DNA from: Candidatus Methanocrinis natronophilus
Lineage (GTDB): Archaea; Halobacteriota; Methanosarcinia; Methanotrichales; Methanotrichaceae
Length of the DNA stretch: 64,000 bases
Direction: 5' to 3'
Assembly: GCA_029167045.1 (NCBI GenBank)
Contig: JARFPK010000009.1
Span: 1-64,000, forward strand
This document shows, piece after piece, positions 51,941 through 61,592 of this stretch; the stretch's first letter is position 1; every line of letters begins with the position of its first letter. The notes under the pieces are model-generated. The model made no database searches, was not told where the DNA came from, and worked only from the letters and a program-made list of their open reading frames with translations. The position numbers and the translations under genes were made by a program.

Positions 51941-52720
51941 TTATACTTCCAGAAACTTCTCCCGGATCTCTTTAGCCCTCTCACATGCTATATCAACGAT
52001 GCGGTAGATCTGATCTTGGCTTATGAATCCGGGGCGGCTCTTCTGCATCCCGCAGATAGATCCATCCGCGGTGGTTATGACCGTCAGCTTCGTATCAGCC
52101 ACCGACTCCTCGTCGGTGTCGGGATCGAAGATGACGGAGTCGCCGAACTCGACGGCGGTGGTGGCGACGGGGACGTCCTTCACCGGGAGCGGGTAATCCT
52201 CTCCCAGGGCGTACTGCGCCGCTGGGACCGTTGCGGTCATCAGAGCCGCTATGGCTCCGAGACTTGAGGCGTCCATGAGGTTGCCGCAGTCGTCGAGGAT
52301 GTGAACGTCGATGAAGACTATCCAGACCTTCTCCCCCGGCGTGATGCAGAGGGACTCCAGGTCGATGGCACCCGATTCTCTTACCCCTCTATCTACGACC
52401 CTGGCGAGCTCGATCCCCACCTCGTTGGGGGGTCCGGGCTCGAAGCTCGGGGAGGCTAGGGGCACGAGCTCGGCGTTGGTGATGATCACACCCTTGTTGG
52501 GGGTGTCCGAGAAGGGCTCGCCGGGCTGGATCTTGACGCCAACCATCACCGTAGTCTTTCCGAGCCTGACGAGGGCGCTGCCGTCGGCCTTCCTTATCAA
52601 TCCCGTCTCGAGAGATATCTCCCGGTACTCGTCGAAGGCCCTGCCGTCGGCCCTCTCCCCTTTTAGCATCAGATGGTAGAGGTAGTCCTTCCTGATCTCC
52701 GCCATCACGACGTCGCTCAT
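51941..52720 (-). CDS. rrp42: Exosome subunit Rrp42
   Basis: 259 aa RNase PH-like subunit. [20 protein letters not shown] and [20 protein letters not shown] open the domain, and [20 protein letters not shown] is typical. As in other archaeal Rrp42 the phosphate-site Arg and catalytic Asp set of Rrp41 is not present; it completes the hexameric ring with Rrp41. The Met of [10 protein letters not shown] is the start, overlapping the end of rrp41 by four bases. Confidence 0.93.
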   Translation of the reverse strand: MSDVVMAEIRKDYLYHLMLKGERADGRAFDEYREISLETGLIRKADGSALVRLGKTTVMVGVKIQPGEPFSDTPNKGVIITNAELVPLASPSFEPGPPNEVGIELARVVDRGVRESGAIDLESLCITPGEKVWIVFIDVHILDDCGNLMDASSLGAIAALMTATVPAAQYALGEDYPLPVKDVPVATTAVEFGDSVIFDPDTDEESVADTKLTVITTADGSICGMQKSRPGFISQDQIYRIVDIACERAKEIREKFLEV

Positions 52721-53472
52721 ATCTCTTCCTCCGCCACGACCTCGTCGCAACTACCCATATCGTCCATATGGCTGTACCTATCGATGAGGACCTTCCTCTG
52801 GATCTCATAGATCTGCTGGCATCCGGCCTTGGCGAGCTCCAGAGCTCTCTGGAGCTCCTCCTTGGAGAGCCGCCCGTCCATCTGGAGGAGGGTGATCTCC
52901 CCGCTGGGGTTCATGGCGATGGGAACGTCCGCCTCCCCGAAGTTGTCCTCCAGCTTCATGGGATCAAGGACGATCTCGCCGTCGACCTTCCCTGCGGCGC
53001 AGGAGGATATCAGGCTCCTCATGGGGATCCCGGCGTCCGCCAGCGCCACCGAGGCGGCGTTTATACCGGCGGTCCGGGTCCCGGCGTCCGCCTGGAGGAC
53101 CTCGACGAAGACATCCACCACCGACCGTGGGAAGTAGGAGGTGAGGATCACCGGCTCCAGCGCCTCTCTGCTCACCTTAGAGACCTCGTAGCTCCGACGG
53201 TCGGGGCCGGGACGCTTCCTCTCCTCTACAGAGAAGGAGGCCATGTTGTACCGGTATCGAACTATAGCCCGGGTGACCTCCTGTAGATGGCGGGGGTGGA
53301 CTTCCCTGGGTCCATAGACGGCCGCTATCACCTTGTTTTCGCCCATCTCCATATAACACGAACCGTCGGCTCTCGCCAGGACGCCCACCTCTACCTTGAT
53401 GGGGCGAAGCTCGTCGGGGAGCCTCCCGTCGAGCCTCAATCCGTCTTTGAAAAATGATAACTTCTCATCCAT
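52717..53472 (-). CDS. rrp41: Exosome subunit Rrp41 (catalytic)
   Basis: 251 aa RNase PH domain: [40 protein letters not shown], then [20 protein letters not shown], the phosphate-binding R-T-x-G-I/V-N-A-A-S segment. The catalytic Asp region is [20 protein letters not shown]. It degrades RNA 3' to 5' with phosphate in the exosome ring. The ATG at 53472 is used rather than a TTG three codons earlier that lies inside the rrp4 stop. Confidence 0.94.
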   Translation of the reverse strand: MDEKLSFFKDGLRLDGRLPDELRPIKVEVGVLARADGSCYMEMGENKVIAAVYGPREVHPRHLQEVTRAIVRYRYNMASFSVEERKRPGPDRRSYEVSKVSREALEPVILTSYFPRSVVDVFVEVLQADAGTRTAGINAASVALADAGIPMRSLISSCAAGKVDGEIVLDPMKLEDNFGEADVPIAMNPSGEITLLQMDGRLSKEELQRALELAKAGCQQIYEIQRKVLIDRYSHMDDMGSCDEVVAEEEI

Positions 53473-53477
53473 GCCGA

Positions 53478-54155
53478 TCAACTTCTGGCCTCTTTCTCCA
53501 CCCTCAGAAACTCCAGGATCCTGTCGGTGAGCCCCGTCGTATGAGCCTCTTTCTCTATTATCAGGACGGTCTTAAGGGCGAGATCCATGTCGTCGTCGTT
53601 TCCGTCGACCCAGATCCTTCCGTTCTGCCCAACGAAGATGTTGCAGTTCAGCTCCTTCTTCAGCATATTGATCATGGAGCCCCCTTTTCCTATAAGCCTT
53701 GGAACTCTGGTGGGGTTTATCTCTGCGACCCTCCCCCTCGTCAGGATGCCCAGCCTCCTATCGTTCATCGTCAGCTCGACCTTCATGGTGGAGTCGACGT
53801 CCTTGACCCGGATCATCACCGAGCTGCCTATGCGCAGGTACTTGGACATCTCGTTCATCTCTATCTTCCTCGGCAGCTCGGATATGTGGAGGAGCCCCTC
53901 GTAAGGCGAGTTTATGTTGATGATCCAGTTGGAGAAGACGATGTCTTGGATGGTCCCTATCACCGTATCTCCCGGTGAGGGGACGTACTTTCCTGCCAGG
54001 GGTATCACCCTCATCTTATCCTTGTAGCTGCTGGCCATCCCGTAGAGGAGCGAGCGTACACACCCGTCCTTTACGTAGGTACCCTCCCCCGACCTATTGG
54101 GGTCGTCGGAGAGTATGTCTCCGGGCACCACCACGTTACGGTCCATACGATCCAT
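53478..54155 (-). CDS. rrp4: Exosome RNA-binding subunit Rrp4
   Basis: 225 aa: N-terminal domain [21 protein letters not shown]1 domain ([20 protein letters not shown] to [17 protein letters not shown]) and a KH domain with [20 protein letters not shown] (G-K-G-G). It caps the exosome ring and feeds poly(A)-rich substrates. Between rrp41 and sdo1 as in other euryarchaea. GAGG lies ahead of the ATG. Confidence 0.94.
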   Translation of the reverse strand: MDRMDRNVVVPGDILSDDPNRSGEGTYVKDGCVRSLLYGMASSYKDKMRVIPLAGKYVPSPGDTVIGTIQDIVFSNWIININSPYEGLLHISELPRKIEMNEMSKYLRIGSSVMIRVKDVDSTMKVELTMNDRRLGILTRGRVAEINPTRVPRLIGKGGSMINMLKKELNCNIFVGQNGRIWVDGNDDDMDLALKTVLIIEKEAHTTGLTDRILEFLRVEKEARS

Positions 54156-54176
54156 TGAAAGTCCTCGGTCAAATCG

Positions 54177-54875
54177 TCATCGTTTCAGTAGCTTCGTCTC
54201 CGCCTCTCCCTTGGAGAGCCGGTTGACCAGGCTGTAGAACTCCGTCTGAAGCCCGGCCGGCAGCCGGATCACTCCCACCCACGACCCGTCGTTCAGCCAC
54301 TCTTCCCTCTGGAGCTTTGCGAAGGCGGCGATCTCGCCGTAGGCTTTGGGGGCGTAAGCCGGAGGCATCTTCACGGCAACGTCCACCTCTTCGAACCTTA
54401 TCGGAATGATCGGCCTTATAGCCTTCATGGTGAGGTTGATCATATCCTCGAAGGTCTTTGTGGGGTCCACGTTTACGTGGGCCTCTTCCATCGCCCGCTC
54501 GATCCTGGCGGGGGGGTGGGGAGTTCCTGTCTGAGGGTTGATGGCGTTCGTCGCGATGAAGCTGACGACCTGCTTTCTCTTGTTATCGACGATCCTCTTT
54601 CGCTGCTCTGCTGTCAGCTGGAGTTCGCCCTTTTTGATGATCTTTCCGGCGATGGCCAAAACGTCCGTCGTCTCGAAGGCGCGCAGGAGATCCTCCTCGG
54701 AGCTTCTGTCGCCACGGCTGGCGTTCTCGAAGACGTCCTCAGCGGCGAGGATCTTCTCGACCTCCACATCTCCGCCCTGCCGGTACATCAGGGCCCCCTC
54801 GGGGTCCACCAGCACCTCGAAGACGGTGCCGTGGGTCTTGAGCCTCGCCGTCACCGCCTCCTCCAGATTGACCAT
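54177..54875 (-). CDS. Ribosome maturation protein SDO1 (SBDS)
   Basis: 232 aa SBDS family. The N-terminal domain has VNLEEAVTARLKTHGTVFEV and RGDRSSEEDLLRAFETTDVL, the middle has the helical linker with IATNAINPQTGTPHPPARIE, a highly conserved segment, and the C-terminal ferredoxin-like domain has MPPAYAPKAYGEIAAF. The eukaryotic protein releases eIF6 from the 60S subunit. The ATG at 54875 is preferred, as the GTG two codons upstream overlaps the psmA stop. Confidence 0.93.
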   Translation of the reverse strand: MVNLEEAVTARLKTHGTVFEVLVDPEGALMYRQGGDVEVEKILAAEDVFENASRGDRSSEEDLLRAFETTDVLAIAGKIIKKGELQLTAEQRKRIVDNKRKQVVSFIATNAINPQTGTPHPPARIERAMEEAHVNVDPTKTFEDMINLTMKAIRPIIPIRFEEVDVAVKMPPAYAPKAYGEIAAFAKLQREEWLNDGSWVGVIRLPAGLQTEFYSLVNRLSKGEAETKLLKR

Positions 54876-54877
54876 CC

Positions 54878-55624
54878 TCACTCCTCTCGGGGACCCTCGC
54901 CTTCGATTCCGGCCTTCATCTCCTCCACCCGCGCCGCTACCTCCTCCTCTTCGAGCTTGCGGAAGAGCTTCTCGTCGAGCTTGATGACCCCGACCTCAGT
55001 GGTGGAGGCCTCAAACTTCCCCTCGGCGGCCTTGAAGAGAGCCTCGAGGCCCAGGAGGATCGCCTCATCGCAGTTCATATCCTCCCGATACTTCTCCTCG
55101 AAGATCTCCATGACAGCCGATCTTCCTGCGCCGATCCCCGTTGCCTTGTACTCGAGAAGGGCGCCAGAAGGGTCGGTCTCAAAGAGCCTGACCTGCTCAT
55201 CGTCGGCGCCGACGATGAGAAGCGACGTACCGAAGGGCCTGACCCCGCCGTACTGGGTGTAGGTCTGCTTGAAGTCGCAGATCCTCTTGGCCAGGACCTC
55301 TACCCCTATGGACTCGTCGTAGACGAGCCTGTTGATCTGAGACTCCACCCTGGCCCTGTCGATCAGGACCCGGGCGTCGGCTACCAGGCCGGACGTGGCA
55401 GCGCCGATATGCTGGTCGATCTGGAATATCTTCTCTATCGACTCCGGCTCCATAAGCCTGCTCGTTATCCTCTTGTCCACCAGAACCGCCACACCGTCTA
55501 CCGCCTTTATCCCCACGGCGGTGGTGCCTCTCCTCACGGCCTCGCGAGCGTATTCCACCTGAAATAGCCGCCCGTCGGGGCTGAAGACCGTTATAGCCCT
55601 ATCATAACCCATCTGAGGTGCCAT
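54878..55624 (-). CDS. psmA: 20S proteasome alpha subunit
   Basis: About 248 aa. The N-terminus [20 protein letters not shown] and QVEYAREAV is the gate and first helix region of archaeal alpha subunits, which start just there, so the Met before APQ is the start. [15 protein letters not shown]-like and [17 protein letters not shown] follow. Alpha rings close the proteasome and dock the PAN ATPase. It overlaps pop5 by 23 bases at the 5' end and abuts sdo1. The beta subunit is elsewhere. Confidence 0.94.
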   Translation of the reverse strand: MAPQMGYDRAITVFSPDGRLFQVEYAREAVRRGTTAVGIKAVDGVAVLVDKRITSRLMEPESIEKIFQIDQHIGAATSGLVADARVLIDRARVESQINRLVYDESIGVEVLAKRICDFKQTYTQYGGVRPFGTSLLIVGADDEQVRLFETDPSGALLEYKATGIGAGRSAVMEIFEEKYREDMNCDEAILLGLEALFKAAEGKFEASTTEVGVIKLDEKLFRKLEEEEVAARVEEMKAGIEGEGPREE

Positions 55625-56138
55625 CTGCATCAGTATCCTCTCCGCATAAATCAAAAGAGGTCAGTCCCACATATCGTGTGCCTGATCCTTCGGTCATCTT
55701 CCGGTCGTCTGGACAGAGGTCGATCTCCCGACCATGAACACGCGCAACAGATCCAGAAACGAGCCCTGAATCGACTCTTCTCACATTTTCGTCGGGCTGT
55801 AAGGTCGATTGCGGTATATACTTTTCTGTCGCGGCTTTTATCGTCCCCGAGATCCCCCGGACCCTTATAGCCGCCCTCGTCCCCCCGATGGTGTGGATGG
55901 TGGCCAGGACGGCCCTGCACTCTTCCGTCCTCTGGTGGGAATAGCGGATTATGCCGAACCTGCCGTCGAAGGAGATGACCCGCAGCCGGTTTCTAGCCGC
56001 CCCCAGGTCGCCTAATAGGGAAGTCTGGGCGTTCCAGATCTCCGCTGCCAGATCTGTCCGCCTGATCCGGTCCTCGGCCTCCACCTCGATGGCCAGGTAC
56101 CTTCTCCTCTCCCGGAGTACTGGAAGCCAGCTCCTCAA
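55602..56138 (-). CDS. rnp2: RNase P protein component 2 (Pop5)
   Basis: 178 aa. The first 110 residues are a Pop5/Rpp14 domain: [40 protein letters not shown] and [20 protein letters not shown] through [20 protein letters not shown]. The remaining 50 residues ([20 protein letters not shown] and onwards) extend beyond many homologues. Pop5 pairs with Rpp30 to bind the RNase P catalytic core. The start overlaps the rpp30 stop by four bases and the end overlaps psmA. Confidence 0.9.
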   Translation of the reverse strand: MRSWLPVLRERRRYLAIEVEAEDRIRRTDLAAEIWNAQTSLLGDLGAARNRLRVISFDGRFGIIRYSHQRTEECRAVLATIHTIGGTRAAIRVRGISGTIKAATEKYIPQSTLQPDENVRRVDSGLVSGSVARVHGREIDLCPDDRKMTEGSGTRYVGLTSFDLCGEDTDADGTSDGL

Positions 56139-56818
56139 AGGAGTTCAACCCCCACCGACGCCCACCTCCTCAGGTTGAGATCGACGATCGATCCGGGCAG
56201 GGCGAGGGCCTCGACGGCCCGCTTCCTCTCCACCCCGAGAAGAGCTGCCAGGGCCACCAGCTCCCGGGGAGATCGCAGGTCGAGGTGAGACCTGGAGCCG
56301 GTGGATATCATCAGGCCTATGCCGAACTTCTCTATGAGGTCGATATCCCTTCTCACCATCTCCATCCATCTCACCCTCGCGCCGCCCCGCAGCTTTATCA
56401 TCTGTCCGAGGTCTAGGCATATCGCCACCTGGTTATCCCTCGCTGCCTTCGCCGCCGCCACCCCGATCCCGCTGCGTCCCCCGTGGGGGTGGGCGAGCAT
56501 GTCGACGTTGGGGTCCTCGCAGGCGGCCCGGTTTATCTTCTCGTCCCCGCCGTGGACGGCCAAAAAGTCGAACCTATCTCTGAGGGAGGCGGCCCTGGCA
56601 TGAAGTCTCCTCTGATCGGCAGCCAGGATCTCGATGCCACAGACTACCTCGATCCCGCCGACGAGCTTGGCGGCATCGATGCCATAAGCCTCGCCTGCCG
56701 TCGAGTGATTGGAGATGATGATCCCGGAGTAGCCGAGCTTCTTGGCGGCGACGGCCATCCTGCTGGGGGAGTCGGAGCCGTCAGGAAGGGTGTGAAGGTT
56801 GCACTCGTAATACTTCAT
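56135..56818 (-). CDS. rnp3: RNase P protein component 3 (Rpp30)
   Basis: 227 aa TIM-barrel protein of the PHP/Rpp30 family: KYYECNLHTLPDGSDSPSRM, KKLGYSGIIISNHSTAG, DFLAVHGGDEKINRAACEDP, VDMLAHPHGG and GIGLMISTGSRSHLDLRSPR. It supports the RNase P RNA as partner of Pop5. The Met of KYYECN is the start; residues upstream in the open frame belong to the previous gene's other frame. The start overlaps the DUF54 gene by four bases. Confidence 0.92.
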   Translation of the reverse strand: MKYYECNLHTLPDGSDSPSRMAVAAKKLGYSGIIISNHSTAGEAYGIDAAKLVGGIEVVCGIEILAADQRRLHARAASLRDRFDFLAVHGGDEKINRAACEDPNVDMLAHPHGGRSGIGVAAAKAARDNQVAICLDLGQMIKLRGGARVRWMEMVRRDIDLIEKFGIGLMISTGSRSHLDLRSPRELVALAALLGVERKRAVEALALPGSIVDLNLRRWASVGVELL

Positions 56819-57231
56819 AAGAGGTCCCCGGCGACCTTCAACGCCATCTCTCGCCTGGCAGGATAGGACTCCAGATGGGCCTGGACCGAGATGGCGTCGC
56901 CGGCGTCGATGAGCCGGACCTCGCCCCGATATGCCGCCTGCTTGTCCAGCCGGAGGTGGAGGTTGCATTCATCGTCGACCCTCTCCTCCACCTCCCGGCG
57001 GAGCCTGGCCAACTCCCTCTCTGATAGCCGCTCTCTTAGGAGGTCGAAGAACTTTCGCCCCTCCTTCTTCCTGAGGACGGCGGTGAGGACGAGGATCACG
57101 TTCCCGTGATGGCCTGTGACGGAGGTTTTCGATATCGACTCCCTCGGGACGAAGAGGGATAGGGCCTCTCTCACCTTTTCATCGTCCTCGGTGGAGGCGA
57201 CGAAGGCTCGAAAGGTCACCCTGTGGATCAA
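56815..57231 (-). CDS. RNA-binding protein, DUF54 (COG1325)
   Basis: 138 aa: HRVTFRAFVASTEDDEKVRE, then VTGHHGNVILVLTAVLRKKE and LHLRLDKQAAYRGEVRLIDA, the standard DUF54 pattern. COG1325 proteins are predicted exosome-associated RNA-binding proteins by genome context; structure predicts an L5-like fold. The gene sits between L15e and Rpp30, the usual order in euryarchaea. Confidence 0.88.
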   Translation of the reverse strand: MIHRVTFRAFVASTEDDEKVREALSLFVPRESISKTSVTGHHGNVILVLTAVLRKKEGRKFFDLLRERLSERELARLRREVEERVDDECNLHLRLDKQAAYRGEVRLIDAGDAISVQAHLESYPARREMALKVAGDLL

Positions 57232-57232
57232 A

Positions 57233-57820
57233 TCACTTTCCTCTGCCCTCGTTGGCCCTTATGCTGGGGCGGACCTTCTCGGCGCCGACGCCCTTCTTCC
57301 GCAGGCCTCTCCCCTTCTTTCCGGCACTGGTCTTACCCCGGTTCGCCCTATTGTTGTGGCTCCCGCCCCTTATCCACCCCAGGTCGGAGTCGGAGGCTAT
57401 AGCAGGATGATTCGGATCTACGAGGATCACCTCATACCACTTCTGCTTTCCGTCTTCTCCCACCCAGTATGAGTTCAATACCTCCATGTTGGGGTGCTTT
57501 TGGCCCGCCCTCTCCTCGGCGATCCTCTGGAGGCTCTTTCCGGGGGTTATCTTTTTGGCGCCCATGTGCTTGGTCCTTCTGCCGCGGATGTACCGCGACT
57601 TCCTCCGGCCCCCGCGCCTGACTTTGACCCTGACGATGGTGATCCCCTGCTTCGCCTTGTAACCGAGGGCCCGAGCCCGGTCGAGCCTGGTGGGGCGCTC
57701 GATCCTCTGGACGGCCCCCTCGCGCCGCCAACCTACGAGCCTCTCCTGCCGCAGCTCGCCGACGTAGCTGTCTTTTGGGGTCTTCCACGCGTCGCGGATG
57801 TATGCATAAAAAGACTTCAA
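57233..57820 (-). CDS. rpl15e: 50S ribosomal protein L15e
   Basis: About 195 aa, strongly basic: [60 protein letters not shown]-like and [20 protein letters not shown], all conserved. The start is taken as the TTG before KSFYAY, since GAGGTGA lies eight bases upstream and family members begin there; a GTG three codons upstream or one nine codons upstream are alternatives. It is first of the superoperon running to prefoldin beta. An AT-poor gap separates it from the next gene upstream. Confidence 0.93.
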   Translation of the reverse strand: MKSFYAYIRDAWKTPKDSYVGELRQERLVGWRREGAVQRIERPTRLDRARALGYKAKQGITIVRVKVRRGGRRKSRYIRGRRTKHMGAKKITPGKSLQRIAEERAGQKHPNMEVLNSYWVGEDGKQKWYEVILVDPNHPAIASDSDLGWIRGGSHNNRANRGKTSAGKKGRGLRKKGVGAEKVRPSIRANEGRGK

Positions 57821-58021
57821 TTTCTTCACCTCATCCGGTTCGACCACGACGGGTCACATTCCGGACCGCTCCCCCTATCGGCTTATAGAAGATAAACCTT
57901 TTCCGGCCTCCAGCAAAATAACCGATCCGGGACCGGGGAGATCGGTCCCCGGTCGCGCCGCCTGAACCCTCCTTCTATCGATCCGGACCGACCCCCGCCC
58001 CCATGAAAACGGCGGAGCCCT

Positions 58022-58498
58022 TCAATCCCTCAGCCGCTCGGAGAGGAGCCACCTCCGCGGCTCCCTCTCCCCTTCCAGGATGAAGGCGGCCTTCAGCCTC
58101 CCCCTGACCTTAATCCTGGTATAGACGAGCTCCTCGCCGTTCTTCGCCTCGACGAGGGCCAGTAGCTCCTCCATCTCGCCGTCGGATAGCTCGATCAGCC
58201 CCTCCCTTCCCGAGAGCCAGTTGAAGATCTGGACCTCGTTTACATCCCGAATCCGCTTAACTGAGACCCGGTCGGTATCGTCGTCTATCTCGACGCTCTT
58301 TCCCTCCTCCGGCGACCAGCCGATCCTCTTCTTCTCCACCGCGAGGAAGGATATGGGGACCCGCTCCCCTTCCAGGGGCTTGGGGTAGAGGGCGGTCAGC
58401 CTCTTCTCCGCCCCTTCCTCTGAGGCGACGGAGCCTTCACAATCGGATCCGTCGCCCAGCCTGGCGGGCCGATCCGCCTTACCCTCTTCTGGTGCCAT
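58022..58498 (-). CDS. Hypothetical acidic protein
   Basis: About 158 aa: a disordered, charged N-terminus (APEEGKADRPARLGDGSDCE) followed by a compact domain, PISFLAVEKKRIGWSPEEGK and VNEVQIFNWLSGREGLIELS, ending RRWLLSERLRD. No membrane segment. The ATG at 58498 is chosen because GAGGACGAAGGACG is just upstream. Occurs beside marker protein 14 on the same strand, 70 bases downstream, so it could be co-transcribed. I cannot name the family. Confidence 0.6.
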   Translation of the reverse strand: MAPEEGKADRPARLGDGSDCEGSVASEEGAEKRLTALYPKPLEGERVPISFLAVEKKRIGWSPEEGKSVEIDDDTDRVSVKRIRDVNEVQIFNWLSGREGLIELSDGEMEELLALVEAKNGEELVYTRIKVRGRLKAAFILEGEREPRRWLLSERLRD

Positions 58499-58585
58499 CG
58501 TCCTTCGTCCTCTCATCCCCCGGGGTTAAGATCCCACTCGCGCCGATATTACAGCGGTTCTATCCGTCCTCAGGACAGCGTATGA

Positions 58586-60025
58586 TCAGGTCCTCGCCTC
58601 GTAATCGATCCTCTTCTTGAGGATGCAGCCTCCGCCCCGCAGCCCCCCCAGGGGGTGGCGGGGGGTTCCCATGGAGTTCATGCACCTCGCCATCACCGCC
58701 GCCCCCCGGGCGAGGCCGTCGTCGACGAAGACGACGTTCTTCTCCGGCTCCTCGTATAAATTTAAGGAGCCGATCTCATCCAAGATCAGCTCCGGCTTGT
58801 TGCCGCTGATCCCGGCCCTGCCGGTGATCCCCACCGTCGTCTCCTTCGTCACCAGCCCCGATTCCATCGCCACCTCCACCAGCCGCCGGACCTGGAAGGA
58901 GGCGGCGACGTCTATCGCCCCAAAGAGGGTCTTTAGCCCCTTCTCCTGGTGTATCTCCCTGCCGAGCTGGGCGAGGCGGTTGAGCTGGCTTCCGTTCTCG
59001 CCGACGTCGCAGCCTATCAGGAAGACCCCGATCTTCTCGGCGGCGGCGGGGTCGACGGGGACGGATCCGTACCTTCTCCTCCCGAGGGGGACCTTCTCTA
59101 TAGTGATATGCCCGTCGATGGCCCTGGCGTAATTCCGGGCATGCTTATCGATCTTCACCTTCTTACCGTTGAATACGTCCAGGGTCGTCCCCGTCTGGGG
59201 GTCGACGAGCCCCGTCCCCTGGATCAGGGCGTCGGGGATCGCCCCCGCCAGGCCGCAGAAGTTTCCGATGGTGCTCGCGTAGGGGAGCTCCGCCGAGGTG
59301 ATCCTCCCGTCGAGGGTCGTCCCGAAGTCCAGGGAGAGGCATGGGTTTCGATAGTCCACGTCGGTCCACTTCGCCCCCTCCTTTATCCCGGCGGTGGCGA
59401 GCTCTCCCTCCATCTCGTTGGCGACGATCTCGACGCCTGTCGACCCCTTTGGCGGGAAGACCGAGGCGACGGGGCCGTTGAAGACGATCCTGTCCATGAG
59501 ACAGTAGGCTCGAAAATGGGGGGATATATTCTGGATCGACATCGCCGGGGTCATGAGCCTGGGGGGGACCCCGGCCATGAGGCACCCCTCGGCGAGGGCC
59601 TGGATGAAGGTCCCCACCTCGTCCGGCGACGAGAAGCCGGCGACTACACCCGTCGACCGGACGACGAAGTTCAGATCTTCCTTGATGGAGAGCCTCGCCT
59701 TCCCGTGGCTCTCGAGGAGGGCGTCTCTGACGAGCTCCGAGACCGACTCCCTGGTGAGGGGGGTCCCGCAGAGGGTATGGGCGAAGACCTCCTCTCCCGG
59801 CCGGGGCTTTCGCACGTCCCTGGTCATCTTCACCGTCTTGTTGACGATCCGGGTCTGGCCGTTCTTCATGTTCGTCGCGGTGAGGATGCATTTTGTGGTG
59901 CTATTGCCCACCTCCACAGAGGCGACGATGTAGTAGGGCTCCTTCTTCAGCTCCAGGATGTCCACCGGGGGGCTCTCGGCGATCCTCGGCTTCGGCTTGG
60001 ATCTGAGGAGACGGGCGATGCTCAT
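58586..60025 (-). CDS. Methanogenesis marker protein 14
   Basis: 479 aa. The N-terminal part shows an ASKHA-like nucleotide site (VASVEVGNSTTKCILTATNM) and a second one later (PCLSLDFGTTLDGRITSAEL, FVDDGLARGAAVMARCM). The pattern and length agree with the DUF2114/marker 14 family found only in organisms with methyl-coenzyme M reductase; its function is unknown, but the fold suggests ATP-dependent activation, as in activators of other radical or corrinoid enzymes. The Cys-containing segment LRGGGCILKKRI at the C-terminus is conserved in my memory of the family. Divergent from the geranylgeranyl reductase gene. Confidence 0.88.
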   Translation of the reverse strand: MSIARLLRSKPKPRIAESPPVDILELKKEPYYIVASVEVGNSTTKCILTATNMKNGQTRIVNKTVKMTRDVRKPRPGEEVFAHTLCGTPLTRESVSELVRDALLESHGKARLSIKEDLNFVVRSTGVVAGFSSPDEVGTFIQALAEGCLMAGVPPRLMTPAMSIQNISPHFRAYCLMDRIVFNGPVASVFPPKGSTGVEIVANEMEGELATAGIKEGAKWTDVDYRNPCLSLDFGTTLDGRITSAELPYASTIGNFCGLAGAIPDALIQGTGLVDPQTGTTLDVFNGKKVKIDKHARNYARAIDGHITIEKVPLGRRRYGSVPVDPAAAEKIGVFLIGCDVGENGSQLNRLAQLGREIHQEKGLKTLFGAIDVAASFQVRRLVEVAMESGLVTKETTVGITGRAGISGNKPELILDEIGSLNLYEEPEKNVVFVDDGLARGAAVMARCMNSMGTPRHPLGGLRGGGCILKKRIDYEART

Positions 60026-60113
60026 GCATTCCGGGACGAACTATCAGACCATAAACTCTTCGGGCGAGCCCTGGATCGCAAGTTTGATTTTATGGGGGGA
60101 GAAGGACGACCTT

Positions 60114-61235
60114 GTGTATTCGGCAGCGGTGGTTGGCGCGGGCCCTGCGGGGAGCATGGCGGCTCGATTATTATCGGAGATGGGGCACCGGGTCCTTCTC
60201 ATTGACCGAAAGGAAGTGGTGGGGGTCCCAAAGCAGTGCGCCGAGGGGCTCTTTGCAGGCTGCCTTCCCGAGTTCTCGCCATCCAGCGGCGACTTTCTCA
60301 GAGGAGAGATACGATATCTCCAGATCGTCTTCCCCAACCTCTCGAGCTACCGCGTCAGGTGCGACCTCCTCATGCTCGACCGTCCAAGATTCGACCAGCA
60401 CCTCCTGAAGATGGCGGAGCGATCGGGGGCGGAGGTCGCCCTCGGCGAGAAGGTGGAGAGGGTCCACCCGGAGTCCGGCGAGTTGCTCCTCCGGGGGGGC
60501 GGGGTGATCAGGGCAGAGGTGATCATCGGAGCCGACGGCCCCGTCTCCAGGGTCGCAAAGTCTTTTGGATTGAAAAACCGGCTCGTCCCTGCAGCCCAGG
60601 TGGAGATGACCTGGCAGAAGGACGACGCCATATACGCCTACCTCGACCACGACCTACCCAAGAGCCCCTACTCATGCTGGATCTTCCCAAAGAACGAGAG
60701 GGGTACCGCCAACGTCGGCTGCTTCGGGACGGTCCCAGCCCTGGAGGCTTTCATATCGAAGTACAAAATCGAGGGGGAAGTCATAGAGAAGAACGGGGGC
60801 GCCATACCCCTGGGCGTCGCGGAACGGCTCCAGCGGGGGAGGGCCGTCCTCATCGGCGACGCCGGGGGGCTGACCAACCCCTTCACCGGCGGCGGCCTCT
60901 ACCCGGCGGCCCGGTCTGCCAGGATCGCCGCCGAAGCCATAGACCGGTTCCTCAGAGGCGAGACGGAGACGATCGAGTACGAGCCGAGGATGAGGAGGGA
61001 CTTCGTCGCATCAGACCTCCATCTTAAGGCGAGAGACGCCCTGGCGCCCCTCTCCAACGACGAGCTCTGCCGCCTGGGCACCGCCATGGACGGCCTCGTC
61101 TTTCCCGGCCTGAAGCTCTCCGCGAGCCCCTGGCTCGTCCTGCGGGGGCTGCGCCACCCCGGGATCATGAGGCCGAAGTACGCCCCTCTCTTAAAGCTCC
61201 TCTTCCGCTACTGTCTGGCGGGGAAGGTATGGTGA
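60114..61235 (+). CDS. Geranylgeranyl reductase family (archaeal lipid saturation)
   Basis: About 373 aa. The FAD site AAVVGAGPAGSMAARLLSEM (G-x-G-x2-G) is followed by VGVPKQCAEGL (the family's C-A-E-G motif near the active site), the YxWxFPK-like YSCWIFPKNERGTANVG, and GDAGGLTNPFTGGGLYPAAR that binds the pyrophosphate. Members hydrogenate the isoprenoid chains of archaeal lipids or quinones, using ferredoxin-type donors. The GTG at 60114 is chosen: GGAGAAGG sits upstream and the flavin site must begin at once. 80-90 bases separate it from marker 14 in the opposite direction. Confidence 0.9.
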   Translation: MYSAAVVGAGPAGSMAARLLSEMGHRVLLIDRKEVVGVPKQCAEGLFAGCLPEFSPSSGDFLRGEIRYLQIVFPNLSSYRVRCDLLMLDRPRFDQHLLKMAERSGAEVALGEKVERVHPESGELLLRGGGVIRAEVIIGADGPVSRVAKSFGLKNRLVPAAQVEMTWQKDDAIYAYLDHDLPKSPYSCWIFPKNERGTANVGCFGTVPALEAFISKYKIEGEVIEKNGGAIPLGVAERLQRGRAVLIGDAGGLTNPFTGGGLYPAARSARIAAEAIDRFLRGETETIEYEPRMRRDFVASDLHLKARDALAPLSNDELCRLGTAMDGLVFPGLKLSASPWLVLRGLRHPGIMRPKYAPLLKLLFRYCLAGKVW

Positions 61236-61267
61236 AGGGGGGCAGGAAGAGAGAGGGAACGCGAACG

Positions 61268-61381
61268 CTAGGCTCCCCCGTCCTCCTCGAAATCTTCGAG
61301 CATCCTTCTGCAGTGGGCCTTCACGTGGCAGGCGACGGGGTCGTCCCCCTCTCCGAGGAGCGACCGGGCCCAGAGCCTCAC
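61268..61381 (-). CDS. Possible 37-aa protein downstream of mch
   Basis: A short frame from GTG: RLWARSLLGEGDDPVACHVK, then AHCRRMLEDFEEDGGA. It has a C-H-x3-H-C cluster (CHVKAHC) that could bind metal. It starts six bases after the stop of the frame at 61388-61576 with AGGGGAG before the GTG, so the two may follow mch on one message. No known family; the short length limits confidence. Confidence 0.35.
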   Translation of the reverse strand: MRLWARSLLGEGDDPVACHVKAHCRRMLEDFEEDGGA

Positions 61382-61387
61382 CTCCCC

Positions 61388-61576
61388 TCACATCCTCTCG
61401 TCCAGATCCTCGTAGAGGGCGGGCCTCCCCTGGTGCTGGCCGATCCTCGTGATCTTGGCGGGGTGGGCGAGGCCCGTCCCCTCCAGGGTATAGGGGCGGC
61501 CGTCGTCGTCGGTGGTGGGGATCGAAGATCCGTTGGCTGAAGGCTGATCCTCGGAAGGTCGGGTCTCTTGAACCAT
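61388..61576 (-). CDS. Possible 62-aa protein downstream of mch
   Basis: A hydrophilic protein, VQETRPSEDQPSANGSSIPT then DDDGRPYTLEGTGLAHPAKI and TRIGQHQGRPALYEDLDERM. GAGGCGAAT precedes the ATG. It begins 16 bases after the mch stop on the same strand. The central part looks like a short beta-barrel segment (RPYTLEGTGLAHPAKITRIG). Not recognised; conservation next to mch in other genomes would decide whether it is real. Confidence 0.45.
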   Translation of the reverse strand: MVQETRPSEDQPSANGSSIPTTDDDGRPYTLEGTGLAHPAKITRIGQHQGRPALYEDLDERM

Positions 61577-61592
61577 ATTCGCCTCGAGCTCT

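Noticed and set aside
58949-60205. Forward open frame of over 400 codons opposite marker protein 14
   Set aside because: A shadow of the minus-strand gene; the protein-like signal (nucleotide-binding motifs) is on the minus strand only.
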